Origin: Leifsonia shinshuensis
GTDB lineage: Bacteria > Actinomycetota > Actinomycetes > Actinomycetales > Microbacteriaceae
Assembly (NCBI RefSeq): GCF_022606355.1
Contig: NZ_JAHHZQ010000007.1
Location: 1-49,599 of the forward strand
Direction of reading: 5' to 3'
DNA length: 49,599 nt
Part shown: piece after piece, positions 1 through 8,887 of the stretch
Position numbering within the stretch: position 1 is the first letter of the stretch
Layout: every line of letters starts with the position of its first letter
Translations under genes and position numbers: made by a program
Notes under the pieces: model-generated
What the model was told of the DNA's origin: nothing
What the model saw: the letters and a program-made list of their open reading frames with translations, nothing else
Database searches by the model: none

Positions 1-279
1 GGAATTTTCGAGCTGTGCGGCGATCGCCGCGGCGGCCGCCGTCTCAGCCCGAGCACGAAGCGCGTCCAGCACATCGTCGGTCAGGGCGTCCTTGACGGCA
101 TCGGCGGCGACGGCCGACACTTCCTTGCGCACCAACGACTTGACCGCGGCATCAACCAGCTCGTCGGCCAGGCCGCCCACGTCGATCCCGAACGCCCGGC
201 CACCGGCCGGAGCTGCCGCAGTCGTCGACGAACTGCCGGCGTCCTGCGGCTCGTAGTCGTCCTCGCCCCAGTCGCTCAC
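1..279 (-). CDS. DUF4913-type protein, N-terminal part (gene runs off the window start)
   Basis: A GTG start overlaps the traG stop as GTGA, so the gene is translationally coupled to the coupling-protein gene. The 93 visible codons begin VSDWGEDDYEPQDAG and continue as an acidic, then Ala-rich helical segment with no stop. The frame reaches base 1 exactly at a codon boundary. It is in frame with the open frame entering at base 49599, which carries the DUF4913 core. I infer one 230-residue protein interrupted only by the linearisation point. DUF4913 proteins commonly sit downstream of TraG in actinobacterial conjugation clusters, but their function is unknown. The Asp/Glu-rich start is typical of the family. 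Confidence 0.75.
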   Translation of the reverse strand, partial: MSDWGEDDYEPQDAGSSSTTAAAPAGGRAFGIDVGGLADELVDAAVKSLVRKEVSAVAADAVKDALTDDVLDALRARAETAAAAAIAAQLENS

Positions 280-2072
280 GATCGCGCCTCACTCCCGATG
301 GTCGCCTCAACGGCGGCGACCTCGTGCTGCGCCTCGCTGATCGTGTGCTGCGCCTGCGGGTCGTGCGCGGCGATCGACGCCCGCACATCGGCCGCGTGCG
401 GGCCGGTCATCCACGGCTGAGTGCGGATCAGCGTCGGCCGAGAACCCGAGGAAAGCACCACGGCGCGCCCCTTGGGCAACGCGGCCAGGTCCGCGACGTC
501 CAGGATGCGCTCACGGTGGAGCTGCTGCGACACCGTGCGCTGCCCGCGCCCGCTCGACGTCGACGAGGAGAGCCGGTCGTAGTCACCGATCACCCGCGAG
601 AGGTCTTCGAGGAAGCCGGCCTCCGAGACGCCACCGCCGTATACCTTCACGTTGGAGGCCGACCACAGCTTGCGCATCCCGGACTCGCCCCACACTTCCA
701 CACCCTGCGACCAGCTCTGCAAGATCGTCATCAGGACGATGCCGCGCGAACCGTAGTGCGAATAGAGGTTCGGCAGGTCGCGCCAGCGGCAGACGTTCGC
801 CGCCTCGTCCAGGACGCCCAGAAGCGGCGTGCTGAGGCGCCCGCCAGCCGACCGAGCGGCCAGCTCCTCCGCCGCTTCCACCACGGCGACCGTGAGCGCG
901 GTCACCAGCGGGCCGGCGGTGCCCTGGCCCTCCTTGGAGAGGCTGTAGAGCGTGCCGCCCTCGCGCACGAACGCCTCCGGGCTGAACTGCGGCCGCCGAT
1001 CGCTTGCGTTCCCGCCCAACGGGGTCACCCAGCGGGCGACCTGACGGTTCGTCAGGCACGATGCCATCTGCTGGGCGGTGCCGTAGACGCCGCCGCGCTG
1101 CTTCTCCGGCGCGTCGATGACGCCGGCCACCTGGTCGGCGGTCAGCGGGAAGCCGTGCTGTCGAAGGATCTCCACCGCCGTGTCATCGGCGGGCCGGGTC
1201 AACCACGTGTACACGTCCGTGATCGGGCGGCCGTCCAGCGCTGCGGCGAGGAGAAGGCCGGCCAGGAGGTCTTTGCCGGCCGGATCGAAGTAGGAATCTG
1301 TCTTGGCGTCCGCGTCGCGGGAGCCGGAGGCGAAGTGCTGGGCCATCTTGGCGGCGCGTACCTCGTCGGTGACGTAGCTCAGCGGGTTCCACCACCAGGT
1401 GGGCTCCTCCAAAGCGATGCCCTGCGGGTCGAACACCCACACCTGCCCGGCCTTCTCCCGCACGTCGCGGGTGGCGTCTACGACGTCGCGCTTGTTCGAG
1501 GTGACGAGCACCCCGCCGGGAGCGGCCAGGATCGCCGGCACGGCGCGGCTGGTCGTCTTACCGGTGCGCGGCCCCCAGATGTCAATGTGCATGTCCTCCC
1601 AGGAGCCGTAGAGCGGCTGCCCTGACGCGACAGTGCGCCCGATGGGAACACCGGGCGCGTCGGGCACGCCGAGGCGCTGAGCCTTCTCCAGAGCGCTCTT
1701 GCGGCTGAGGTCCGCGACGTCGCGGCCGCGGCCCAGGTACGCGGCCGATCGGTCGACGCGGGTCCGCCCCTTCCGGTAGCGGGCGATCGCCACAATGATC
1801 AGCACGGCGAGGACGAGCACGATCGCCGCGACCACGGCGATGATCCACGTGCCCGACGCCGGCCACGGCACCTTGCCCATGAGGACCTCGAACGTCAGCG
1901 TGAAGGGGTCACTACTGAGAGTGATCCCCGTGTGGTCGAGCTGGTGGCCGAGCCGAACCGCGAGGTTCACCCCGACCACACCGACCATGACGATCACGAT
2001 GCCGGCGGCGAGCAGAATCGACTCCGCCGACAGGCCGCCCGGGTCGCGGCGGCGGTTGTTCGGCGTGCTCAC
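276..2072 (-). CDS. Type IV coupling protein, VirD4/TraG family
   Basis: A membrane-anchored hexameric ATPase that would recruit the relaxase-DNA complex to the secretion channel. Two N-terminal membrane segments lie at about residues 18-40 and 75-96. They are followed by a Walker A motif GPRTGKTT at about 167-174, the conserved SNKRD and VFDPQG strands, and a Walker B-like strand LLGVLDEAANV at about residue 410. I chose the GTG at 2072 (protein MSTPNNRRRDPGG) because it overlaps the upstream VirB4 stop as GTGA. The longer open frame upstream only reads through the virB4-like gene. The length of 598 residues is normal for actinobacterial TraG proteins. The gene also overlaps the next one by GTGA. 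Confidence 0.93.
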   Translation of the reverse strand: MSTPNNRRRDPGGLSAESILLAAGIVIVMVGVVGVNLAVRLGHQLDHTGITLSSDPFTLTFEVLMGKVPWPASGTWIIAVVAAIVLVLAVLIIVAIARYRKGRTRVDRSAAYLGRGRDVADLSRKSALEKAQRLGVPDAPGVPIGRTVASGQPLYGSWEDMHIDIWGPRTGKTTSRAVPAILAAPGGVLVTSNKRDVVDATRDVREKAGQVWVFDPQGIALEEPTWWWNPLSYVTDEVRAAKMAQHFASGSRDADAKTDSYFDPAGKDLLAGLLLAAALDGRPITDVYTWLTRPADDTAVEILRQHGFPLTADQVAGVIDAPEKQRGGVYGTAQQMASCLTNRQVARWVTPLGGNASDRRPQFSPEAFVREGGTLYSLSKEGQGTAGPLVTALTVAVVEAAEELAARSAGGRLSTPLLGVLDEAANVCRWRDLPNLYSHYGSRGIVLMTILQSWSQGVEVWGESGMRKLWSASNVKVYGGGVSEAGFLEDLSRVIGDYDRLSSSTSSGRGQRTVSQQLHRERILDVADLAALPKGRAVVLSSGSRPTLIRTQPWMTGPHAADVRASIAAHDPQAQHTISEAQHEVAAVEATIGSEARS

Positions 2073-3646
2073 GACACCGCCTCCTCCGGCTCGACGGCGT
2101 GCAGGCGCCGGCCGACACGGGATTGCGCGTGCCACCGCTTGTTCGTGTCGTTGGTCGAGCGCTCCGTCTCGGTCAGCTTGACCGTGATCGGGATGCCGGG
2201 GCGGCCACCCACCTTGATCAAGAACTTGCCGCGGCCGGGAGGCTCCGTTTCCTTGCCGGTCGTGGCGTCCCACGACGGCGGCGCAGACCAGCCGGTGAGG
2301 AGACTCTGCTCCGCCAGCGAGAACGGCACGGCGGTGGTCAGCAGCGGCATCTCCGAGTGCGGAAGGCCGCCGACCACGACCATGCCGGCACGCTCGACGA
2401 ACCCGCGCGCCTTCATCCGGTCCTCCTCCGTGGGGAGAGCGTCGAGGTCGCGCATCGTGTGGGTGATCATCGCCTGCCCGACACCGAACTGGCGGTTCAG
2501 ACGGGTGAGCGAGTCGACCCGATCCACCATGCCGCTACCGGAGCGGAGCGCCTGCCACAGCTCGTCCATGATCACGAAGTAGTGGCGCTGCGGCTCTAGG
2601 CCGGCCTCAGCTAGAGCGTTCGCCACGTTCACCGTGGCGAACCCGTTCGACCAGCAGGCAAGCAGGGTCGCGGCGCGCAGGTCGACGTCGGTCTCTTTTA
2701 GCCCGGAAATGTCGTAGACCACCGGACGGTCACGGCGCATCGGATTCGTGGTCGGCCGAGAGAACGTCTCCCCGAGGCGGCCGCCGCGGGCGAGGCTGAT
2801 CAGCGATGCTTCCAGCCCGCGGGTCGTGCGCTGGTACTCGGCAAAGTCGCCACGGTCGACGGCGACCTCGCGCAGCTCGGCCGGGCCTTCCTGGACAATC
2901 GCTAGCAGGTCGGCGAGCACCGGCACCTGGTCGACGAAGCGACGATCCAGGATGCGGAGCGCCTGGTCGACGATCGACTCCTCGACGTCGGACGGCGGCT
3001 GCTTGCGCAGGATCGTCAGCAGGGCAGAGACGATCGTGAGGCGTCGGCCGTGGGCATCCGCCTCAACCTCCTCCGCCTCCTTCTCATACCCGGCCTCACG
3101 CAGCCGCAGCGCGGCTTCTGTCGACTCGCCAGGGTCTAGAACGTTCAGGTGCCCGCGGCCGCGGCCCAGGCGGATCACCTGTCCGCCGAGGGCCTCGATC
3201 AGGTCAACATAGTCCGGCTTCAAGTCTCCGAGGATGAACGGGATGGAGCCGAAGCCGGCCAAGCCGGCGGCCATCCGTCGAACCGTCGTCGACTTCCCCA
3301 GGCCCGGCAAGCCGAGCACGAACACGCTCGGGTTGCTGATCAGCTTCGCGCGCTGGAACCACGAAATCGGGTCCGCGCAGACCGTCGCACCCGTGTAGAG
3401 GTGCCGCCCCAGCGGCACGCCCACGAGCGGTGCGCCCGTACCCACCGAGAACGGCCACAGCCCGCACACCTGAACGGTGGTGCCGCGGTACTCGACGGGT
3501 GCCTGCACGTATCCGGCAGTACCGCGGCCGCGACCGATCCAGCCGCGCCCACTGGGGCGCAGCGGGCGCGGCTCGGTCGTCGTCTGCGCCTTCTGAGCGG
3601 GGCTCTTGGTGCTCTTGCGCTTCTTGTTCGTCGCCATCGTCATCAC
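2069..3646 (-). CDS. VirB4-like conjugation ATPase
   Basis: The energising ATPase of the type IV secretion channel. The basic N-terminus is followed by a Walker A motif GLPGLGKST at about residues 111-119, the GDLKPDYV strand, and a Walker B strand HYFVIMDELWQAL near residue 355. The C-terminal motor domain contains QAMITHTMRDLDAL. The protein is 525 residues, shorter than proteobacterial VirB4 but usual for the actinobacterial form that works with an SCO6880 protein. The start is either the GTG at 3646 or the ATG at 3643. Both overlap the stop of the SCO6880 gene, so translation is coupled. Confidence 0.92.
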   Translation of the reverse strand: MMTMATNKKRKSTKSPAQKAQTTTEPRPLRPSGRGWIGRGRGTAGYVQAPVEYRGTTVQVCGLWPFSVGTGAPLVGVPLGRHLYTGATVCADPISWFQRAKLISNPSVFVLGLPGLGKSTTVRRMAAGLAGFGSIPFILGDLKPDYVDLIEALGGQVIRLGRGRGHLNVLDPGESTEAALRLREAGYEKEAEEVEADAHGRRLTIVSALLTILRKQPPSDVEESIVDQALRILDRRFVDQVPVLADLLAIVQEGPAELREVAVDRGDFAEYQRTTRGLEASLISLARGGRLGETFSRPTTNPMRRDRPVVYDISGLKETDVDLRAATLLACWSNGFATVNVANALAEAGLEPQRHYFVIMDELWQALRSGSGMVDRVDSLTRLNRQFGVGQAMITHTMRDLDALPTEEDRMKARGFVERAGMVVVGGLPHSEMPLLTTAVPFSLAEQSLLTGWSAPPSWDATTGKETEPPGRGKFLIKVGGRPGIPITVKLTETERSTNDTNKRWHAQSRVGRRLHAVEPEEAVS

Positions 3647-5151
3647 ACCCGCTCCCGGAGCGTGGAGGGAACCTGAACGTGCTTGGTCGGGATCAGCCCC
3701 AACGGCAGCGCCATCGCGAAAGCCGAGTCCTGCGACCCGTACACACGGCGCACGCGCAGGCGCGCGCCGGCCGACAGGTTGTCGATCGCGGCGGCCGCCT
3801 CCGGCTCCCTGGCCGGGTCGAGCACCGTCGCGGTGACCAAGATGGCGAAGTTCACCAGTCCGGCGCCGGATGCCTCCTCCTGCGCGGTCGCGGCCGCGGC
3901 GCGCACCGCGAGGGTGTCACGCGCCTGCGGCTTTCGCGTCGCGCTGGCACGGAACTGCGCGGCCGTCAGGTCGGACTCCACGAGTCCGGCCGCACGGGCC
4001 GGATCGATCGGCTTGTAGAGGATCGTCACCCGCTTGCGAGCGATATCCCGATGCGGGGCCAGCAGCCGGGCGAGAACACCCGACTGCACCGTTCCCCGCG
4101 GAGCCTGAGTCATCGCCCAGGTGACCGACGTCGCAGAATCGTGGCGGTAGTCCGACCACGACGCCTGATGCGCGGTCGGCCCGACGTCCGGCCACGACAG
4201 CTCGGGCGTCTCACCTTGGGCGTGCGCTTCGTCGATGAGCTGTGCGGCCGCCGGGTCGTAGGCGATCCGGATCGTCTCGCACAACTCCTGCGCCGCGAGG
4301 GGGCGAGCGGCACCCGCCCCGGTGGCCTGCAAGTTGCCGGTCAGGCCAGGCAGGCGTGCCGCGAGCTCGCGCGCCATCTCGTCCGGCTTGCGAGGCTGTG
4401 CACCCTTCCGCGGGATCGCGTTGAAGGTCAGGGTCACGAACGCCTTCACCGTCGACGAGCCGGCGGGGTAGGTGTCGATGACTTCCCGCAGCATCGCCTG
4501 GGCGAACTCGGGAGCGTCCGGGTCGAGATTCAGCTCGACCTCGCGGCGCAGGCGGGTGCCGGACTCCGGGGCCGTCTCGATTACGACCGAAGCGCCCTCG
4601 ATACCCGGCTCGTCGGCCAGGTGGGACAGCCAGTGACCCCAGTCGGCAACCCAGGTGTCGACCTGCAACGGATCGACCAGCGACGCGCCGTCAGGCTCGG
4701 TCCCGATCACCACGGCGTAGGTCTTGCTGACGGGCGTGTAGACGAGCGCGAACGGACGCCCGTAGGAGTCCGTGTGCTCGCTGAGCCGCGTCGCTGCCGC
4801 AACGCCGGGAAGCTGGTAGGTGCCCCACTCGGTGCGGCCCAGAGGGCCGGACCGGTAGAGGTGCGTCCCGCGCGAACGGGCGGAGGCCCATCCGATCCGG
4901 TTGGAGGCGCGGGAGAGGACGCTGCGCCCATCGGCGTTCTTGAGCACCAGGAGGAGCAGCAGACCGCCCGCGATCGCCGCGGTGATCAGCGCTGCCAGGA
5001 TGCCGGCAGACATGAGCGCGATCAGGATCGCGAACAGGGCCACGAACAGCAGGCCCGTACCCACCGTGCCCAGACCCAGCAGGCCCGGCGACGTCGGACG
5101 CCGCCAGTTGCCGTAGGTCCGAGGGCCTTCCTGAGTTGAATCAACGGCCAC
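3643..5151 (-). CDS. SCO6880 family conjugation protein
   Basis: About 502 residues with two adjacent N-terminal hydrophobic helices (around residues 20-75: PGLLGLGTVGTGLL and following), then a large soluble domain ending LGLIPTKHVQVPSTLRERV. This matches SCO6880 proteins, which lie directly upstream of VirB4 ATPases in actinobacterial transfer clusters and are thought to act as the membrane partner of that ATPase. I chose GTG at 5151 (VAVDSTQEGPRTYGNWRRP); GTG at 5154 is an alternative. The remaining 157 codons of the open frame lie inside the low-complexity tail of the upstream gene. The gene overlaps both neighbours. Confidence 0.88.
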   Translation of the reverse strand: MAVDSTQEGPRTYGNWRRPTSPGLLGLGTVGTGLLFVALFAILIALMSAGILAALITAAIAGGLLLLLVLKNADGRSVLSRASNRIGWASARSRGTHLYRSGPLGRTEWGTYQLPGVAAATRLSEHTDSYGRPFALVYTPVSKTYAVVIGTEPDGASLVDPLQVDTWVADWGHWLSHLADEPGIEGASVVIETAPESGTRLRREVELNLDPDAPEFAQAMLREVIDTYPAGSSTVKAFVTLTFNAIPRKGAQPRKPDEMARELAARLPGLTGNLQATGAGAARPLAAQELCETIRIAYDPAAAQLIDEAHAQGETPELSWPDVGPTAHQASWSDYRHDSATSVTWAMTQAPRGTVQSGVLARLLAPHRDIARKRVTILYKPIDPARAAGLVESDLTAAQFRASATRKPQARDTLAVRAAAATAQEEASGAGLVNFAILVTATVLDPAREPEAAAAIDNLSAGARLRVRRVYGSQDSAFAMALPLGLIPTKHVQVPSTLRERV

Positions 5152-6775
5152 CACTGGGGCCTCCCTCCGTAGATTGTTCGCCAACGCTCTGAACGGCCTG
5201 TGCGGCCTTCTTCGCGCCGTCAGCGACCACGCCGGCCGCTGCCCCCACGCCCATTCCGATCGGCCCGGCAGCCGCACCCGCGGCCGCACCACCCGCCGCG
5301 CCACCCGCAGCAGCACCGCCTCCAGCGGCCGCGCCACCGGCCGCAGCTCCGCCACCGGCCGCAGCTCCACCACCGGAGCCCGTGGCCGCACCAGTCGACT
5401 TCGCTGCACCCGTGGACGCACCACCGCCGCCGCCGGGCTGAGACGTAGGCGCACCGCCGCCGCCGCGGCTGCCCGAGGGCGATCCGGTCGAGCCGGTCGA
5501 ACTCGTGCTCCCAGTGCCCCCATCGGAGCCGCTGCTACCGCTACCCGTCCCGAGACGTCCCAGCGCCGCAGCTCCGGTCGGAAGCGCGGCCATAGCGGCC
5601 ACGCCCATCGCGCCACCCGCGCCACCAGCCATCGAGCCGACCAGCGGAGTGACGAACCTCATCAGTGCCGGCATCGCGAACAGCGCGATCACCATCAGCA
5701 TGAGGCCCGTGAGCACGGCCAGCAGGCCCGTCCCGTCGTCCTTGAACACGTTCGTGCCGACGAGCTGGAACGCGGCCGCGTACACCAATGCCGCCGCCGG
5801 CTTGTAGAGGATGAACGCCAGCAGCCAGCCGACGTTCTTGCGGAACCACGCCTTGCCGGTTTCGAGATTCGTGAACGACGCCGACAGCGGCAGGATGCCC
5901 GTCAGGATAACGAGCATGCCCCCGCGGGCGACCATGAGCACGATCTGAAACGCCGTCGCGAGGATCGCGATCAGCCCCAAGATGATGATCAGCAGCGAGC
6001 CCAGGCCGCCCGCGGCCGGGTTCGTCGTCAGCGCCAGCAGGTTCAGCACGTTCGTGCCGAAGCACGTGGACCCGGTCGCGGCCACATCGCAGTCCAGCGA
6101 CTTGTTGATGATCCACACCGAGAACGAGTCGGACGCCGCGACGAGGAGGCCGACGACGGTCACGCCGGCACCCGCGACGATGATCAGCGTCACGAGGCTT
6201 TTCAGCGTCTCCCGTCCCGGTTCGGCGCGCTGTTCCCACGCCATCCGGGCACCGCCGATGATCACCGACAGCACGGCCAGCGCGCCCATGTACCACCAGA
6301 GCCCCGCCTGCAGAAACGCGACCGCGCCTCCGGCGCCGCTTGGCCCCGAGGCGATGATCGTCGAGACGAGCGAACTCGCCCCGCTGATCAGGACCACCGC
6401 GCCCAAGATGATGCCGGCGCGGCCGACCGCCGCAATCCCCTGCCCCGATCGCAAGCGAGAAGCCACGATCATCCCGAGGATGATCATGGCGATACCGCAG
6501 ATGGCCAAGGACACCCACGTCACATAGCTGAGCACCGTCGTGATGCCCTCCGAATTCGGAGCCGACGACCCCGCGGCGATCGACGAGCTGCCACCCGATC
6601 CCGTCAGGTTCGGAGTGCCGATGTTCACCCACACCGTTCCCAGCGAGGCCACCGCCTTACCGAAAGCCTCCTGGACCGCCTTCGCCATGTTGTCGATCGC
6701 ATTACCGACCGCGCTGTTCACCCAGTCCTGCACGACGCAGCCGGTGCCGAGGAATCCGCAGTCTTGTCCAGCCAT
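5141..6775 (-). CDS. TrbL/VirB6-like polytopic conjugation protein
   Basis: A 544-residue integral membrane protein. After an amphipathic N-terminus with paired cysteines (MAGQDCGFLGTGC), seven or more hydrophobic segments follow, including VTWVSLAICGIAMIILGMIV and GLAVLTGLMLMVIALFAMPAL regions. The last 140 residues are Gly/Ser/Ala low complexity with repeated GGAAAGG units. This architecture is that of TrbL/VirB6 inner channel proteins. The start ATG at 6775 follows the stop of the previous gene by 3 bases. The low-complexity tail overlaps the start of the SCO6880 gene by 11-14 bases, depending on which GTG is used. Confidence 0.85.
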   Translation of the reverse strand: MAGQDCGFLGTGCVVQDWVNSAVGNAIDNMAKAVQEAFGKAVASLGTVWVNIGTPNLTGSGGSSSIAAGSSAPNSEGITTVLSYVTWVSLAICGIAMIILGMIVASRLRSGQGIAAVGRAGIILGAVVLISGASSLVSTIIASGPSGAGGAVAFLQAGLWWYMGALAVLSVIIGGARMAWEQRAEPGRETLKSLVTLIIVAGAGVTVVGLLVAASDSFSVWIINKSLDCDVAATGSTCFGTNVLNLLALTTNPAAGGLGSLLIIILGLIAILATAFQIVLMVARGGMLVILTGILPLSASFTNLETGKAWFRKNVGWLLAFILYKPAAALVYAAAFQLVGTNVFKDDGTGLLAVLTGLMLMVIALFAMPALMRFVTPLVGSMAGGAGGAMGVAAMAALPTGAAALGRLGTGSGSSGSDGGTGSTSSTGSTGSPSGSRGGGGAPTSQPGGGGGASTGAAKSTGAATGSGGGAAAGGGAAAGGAAAGGGAAAGGAAGGAAAGAAAGPIGMGVGAAAGVVADGAKKAAQAVQSVGEQSTEGGPSGGR

Positions 6776-6778
6776 TGG

Positions 6779-7525
6779 TCATCCCACCGCCCAGGCCGTG
6801 TACCCGGCAAGATTCGGAAGCTGATCAACCTGCGCCGGGTTCTGCGCGGACGAGTCGAGCTTCCAGTCGCCGCCAGACCAAATGAGCTTCGCGACGAACG
6901 ACCCAGTGACGATCTGGCCGGAAGTCGTGGCCTGGAAGGCGACGTCGACCTGCGCGTGCTCGCCGTCGTACGACAGCACGCGGAATCCCGCGATCGACGC
7001 TCGAATGCCGGATGGGTTCGCTGCATTGAGCCCGGAGCTGAGCAGGCTGTCCCTGTTCTGGCCGGGGGCCAGTACGTACGGGAGCCACGTGCTTCGGAGC
7101 GACTGATCGAACGACATAATCGCGAAGTTTGCTGAGGCAAACAACGCTCCTTCGGGGGTGTGCTGGAAGCAGTATCGGTATCCGGACGCGGCCGTGGCAC
7201 CGGGGCCGGCGGTCTGCGACGTCGGGTAGGCGAGCACATCTTGGTACTTCCATGACGTCTCGGGAGCCGCGCTGACGGTACCGGAAAGCTGGACCCCACG
7301 GAGGCCGCAAACGCTCGAGTCGCCCGACACGGGGCCGGGCGACGAGATGACGCTGGGAGACGTGCTCGTACTGGACGTGGGAGCCGCGTTAGGGCTCCCC
7401 TTGCCCACGTTGACGGCCACGAGGATGATCCCGCACACGACGATCAGCGCGACGACGATTGCGGCGGCGATGAAGCCCGGACGTGTGAACGGGCTCTGGC
7501 TCTCGTTCTGGTTCTCGTCGCTCAC
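6779..7525 (-). CDS. Single-pass membrane protein of the conjugation operon with extracytoplasmic domain
   Basis: Start GTG at 7525 (VSDENQNESQSPF) has a strong upstream GGAGG; the open frame extends further but lacks a better site. The 248-residue protein has a short cytoplasmic tail, one transmembrane helix around residues 14-36 (IAAAIVVALIVVCGIILVAV), a Ser/Thr/Pro linker, and an outside domain of about 180 residues with two Cys residues (CGLRG and RYCFQH). The topology resembles VirB8/TrbF-like or TcpC-like assembly proteins, but I see no diagnostic motif. The function is therefore inferred only from position, directly upstream of the TrbL-like gene and in the same operon. Confidence 0.8.
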   Translation of the reverse strand: MSDENQNESQSPFTRPGFIAAAIVVALIVVCGIILVAVNVGKGSPNAAPTSSTSTSPSVISSPGPVSGDSSVCGLRGVQLSGTVSAAPETSWKYQDVLAYPTSQTAGPGATAASGYRYCFQHTPEGALFASANFAIMSFDQSLRSTWLPYVLAPGQNRDSLLSSGLNAANPSGIRASIAGFRVLSYDGEHAQVDVAFQATTSGQIVTGSFVAKLIWSGGDWKLDSSAQNPAQVDQLPNLAGYTAWAVG

Positions 7526-7532
7526 GACTACC

Positions 7533-7841
7533 TCACCCTCCTGCGATGGTGCCGATCCACGCGGCACCCGCACCGATCACGATCGCGCCGGCCATCGGCC
7601 AGAGAATCTTCGGGAGGGCGTCGTGGCCCTCGCCGCGGCGGAAGCTGACCGCGATCAGGATGCCGCCAACGATGATCGAGCCGCCGACCACCGCGTACCC
7701 GATCCACTTCAACCACGCCATGATCGTGGTGATGCCGCCCGTGCCGGGCGGCTGCTGCGGGTTCGGGTTCGGAATGTCGACCGCCGGGACATGCGCCAGG
7801 AAGTCGTTCGCCGCGGTCAGGATGGTGTGCAGCGTGCTCAT
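7533..7841 (-). CDS. Small two-helix membrane protein, TrbC/VirB2-like
   Basis: A 102-residue protein with a moderately polar N-terminus containing a Pro-rich stretch (PNPNPQQPPGTGG) and two hydrophobic helices (about residues 42-66 and 80-100) separated by the basic loop RRGEGHD. The size, two helices and position at the head of the transfer operon fit a TrbC/VirB2 pilin-like or channel subunit. There is no clear signal peptidase site. ATG at 7841 overlaps the upstream stop as ATGA. Confidence 0.72.
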   Translation of the reverse strand: MSTLHTILTAANDFLAHVPAVDIPNPNPQQPPGTGGITTIMAWLKWIGYAVVGGSIIVGGILIAVSFRRGEGHDALPKILWPMAGAIVIGAGAAWIGTIAGG

Positions 7842-8470
7842 CGCTGTTCCTTTCGGTAGGTGGTGCCCGTTGCACCGGGTGTGACCAGCGCGCTCAGCTC
7901 ATCGACGAGTCGATGAACCTCCCGCGGAGCATCCGCAAGAGCCGGCGGCTCCCCCAGACGCCACGATTCGACCCACGGCACGTTCCACGTGCGCGGGACA
8001 CCGCCGCCGACCACCTGGGCCAGGTCGCGCAGCGGGCGCGGCAGCCGGCCGGGGGCATCAGCGACGAGAACGAGGCCGAGCAGTTCCACGTGCGGAACGA
8101 GGCCGGCCGCCCATTGCGTTGCGGCCGCCTGGGCGGCACGCAGCCCATAAGCGTGGGAGCGGGCGACGAGAACGACACGCGCCGGCATCCCCGCTGGGGG
8201 ACGCGGCCAACCGTGATCGGCAGCAAGCCAGTCAGGCACGAGCGCGGCCAAGCTCGACTCACCAGAACCACCGTGCGCTCCGAGCCACCACAGGGGCGCT
8301 GTCTGCGGGCGATCGTACGTCGGCAGCTGGTCGACGCGATCCGGGGCCGGAACCCCACGCTGAGGCCCGACCGGGCCTGTGGGCGGCGCAACAGACGGTG
8401 CGCTGGTCGTTGGAGATGCCGGCTCAGGGTCAGTGGGTCGGGATATCCATGGATTAATGCCGTCGCTCAC
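7838..8470 (-). CDS. First gene of the T4SS operon, P-loop-like protein
   Basis: A 210-residue protein with a Pro-rich N-terminus followed by a segment WLGAHGGSGESSLA that resembles a degenerate ATP-binding loop. It continues with VVLVARSHAYGLRAAQAAATQW and LLGLVLVADAPGRLP, the strand-helix pattern of a SIMIBI or MinD-like fold. The Lys of a true Walker A motif is replaced by Glu (GSGES), so hydrolysis may be lost. Start GTG at 8470 has a GAGGGGGG Shine-Dalgarno sequence. The gene belongs to a family (probably DUF6668) seen beside SCO6880-type transfer genes; that name is from memory. It overlaps the TrbC-like gene by ATGA. Confidence 0.75.
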   Translation of the reverse strand: MSDGINPWISRPTDPEPASPTTSAPSVAPPTGPVGPQRGVPAPDRVDQLPTYDRPQTAPLWWLGAHGGSGESSLAALVPDWLAADHGWPRPPAGMPARVVLVARSHAYGLRAAQAAATQWAAGLVPHVELLGLVLVADAPGRLPRPLRDLAQVVGGGVPRTWNVPWVESWRLGEPPALADAPREVHRLVDELSALVTPGATGTTYRKEQR

Positions 8471-8611
8471 CGTTCCCCCCTCGATAATTGTGTTCGACGT
8501 CGCTAACGCGACAAGAATACTCGATCGTTCTACTGGGAGCAACAGCATGCTACAGGGATACACACGCATAAACAGCGTGCAACAGAGCCACTTTTCGTTT
8601 ACACTGTCTGC
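8471..8611. promoter_or_regulatory. Divergent control region between the two conjugation operons
   Basis: This gap separates the minus-strand T4SS operon from the plus-strand operon starting with the HTH gene. It contains a hairpin or operator GTCGC-TAAC-GCGAC (8499-8512). Two near-identical 15-mers, AACAGCATGCTACAG (8541-8555) and AACAGCGTGCAACAG (8571-8585), lie exactly 30 bp apart. On the minus strand TTGTCG and ACAATT with a 17-base spacer could serve as -35 and -10. The plus-strand promoter would lie just upstream of 8612. Confidence 0.55.
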
Positions 8612-8887
8612 ATGCGCTTGCGGCTTCCGGTGTTCCCCGTGACGTCAGGGCTTGATGCGCTGTTCAAGGGGCGCAAGGAGACACTGACCGTCCCAGAGGT
8701 TGCAGAGATGCTGGGCCTCACGAAGCCCGGCGTCTACAAGTGGCTCAAAGACGGAGTGATCCCCGGCTACAAGCTCGGAGCTACATGGTTCATCCTGCGG
8801 GATGAACTAAAGGAAGCTCTAGAGCAGGGGGCGAACTCACGGCGGACACAGCCGCCAGCGCGGGGTGAGGAGCACGAGGAGGGGTAA
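8612..8887 (+). CDS. Excisionase/MerR-type helix-turn-helix regulator
   Basis: A 91-residue protein with a winged-helix DNA-binding segment TVPEVAEMLGLTKPGVYKWLKDGVIPGYKLGATWF (residues about 26-62), the standard form of the excisionase-family HTH, followed by a charged tail. It lies divergently from the T4SS operon next to two 15-mers spaced 30 bp apart. It is therefore the likely local regulator of the two transfer operons (inference). Its TAA stop overlaps the next ATG (TAATG). Confidence 0.8.
   Translation: MRLRLPVFPVTSGLDALFKGRKETLTVPEVAEMLGLTKPGVYKWLKDGVIPGYKLGATWFILRDELKEALEQGANSRRTQPPARGEEHEEG

Noticed and set aside
324-1625. Long plus-strand open frame (433 codons) opposite the coupling protein gene
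   Set aside because: It is an Arg/His/Pro-rich mirror of the traG reading frame with no ribosome site and no recognisable domain. Several similar frames oppose the other T4SS genes.
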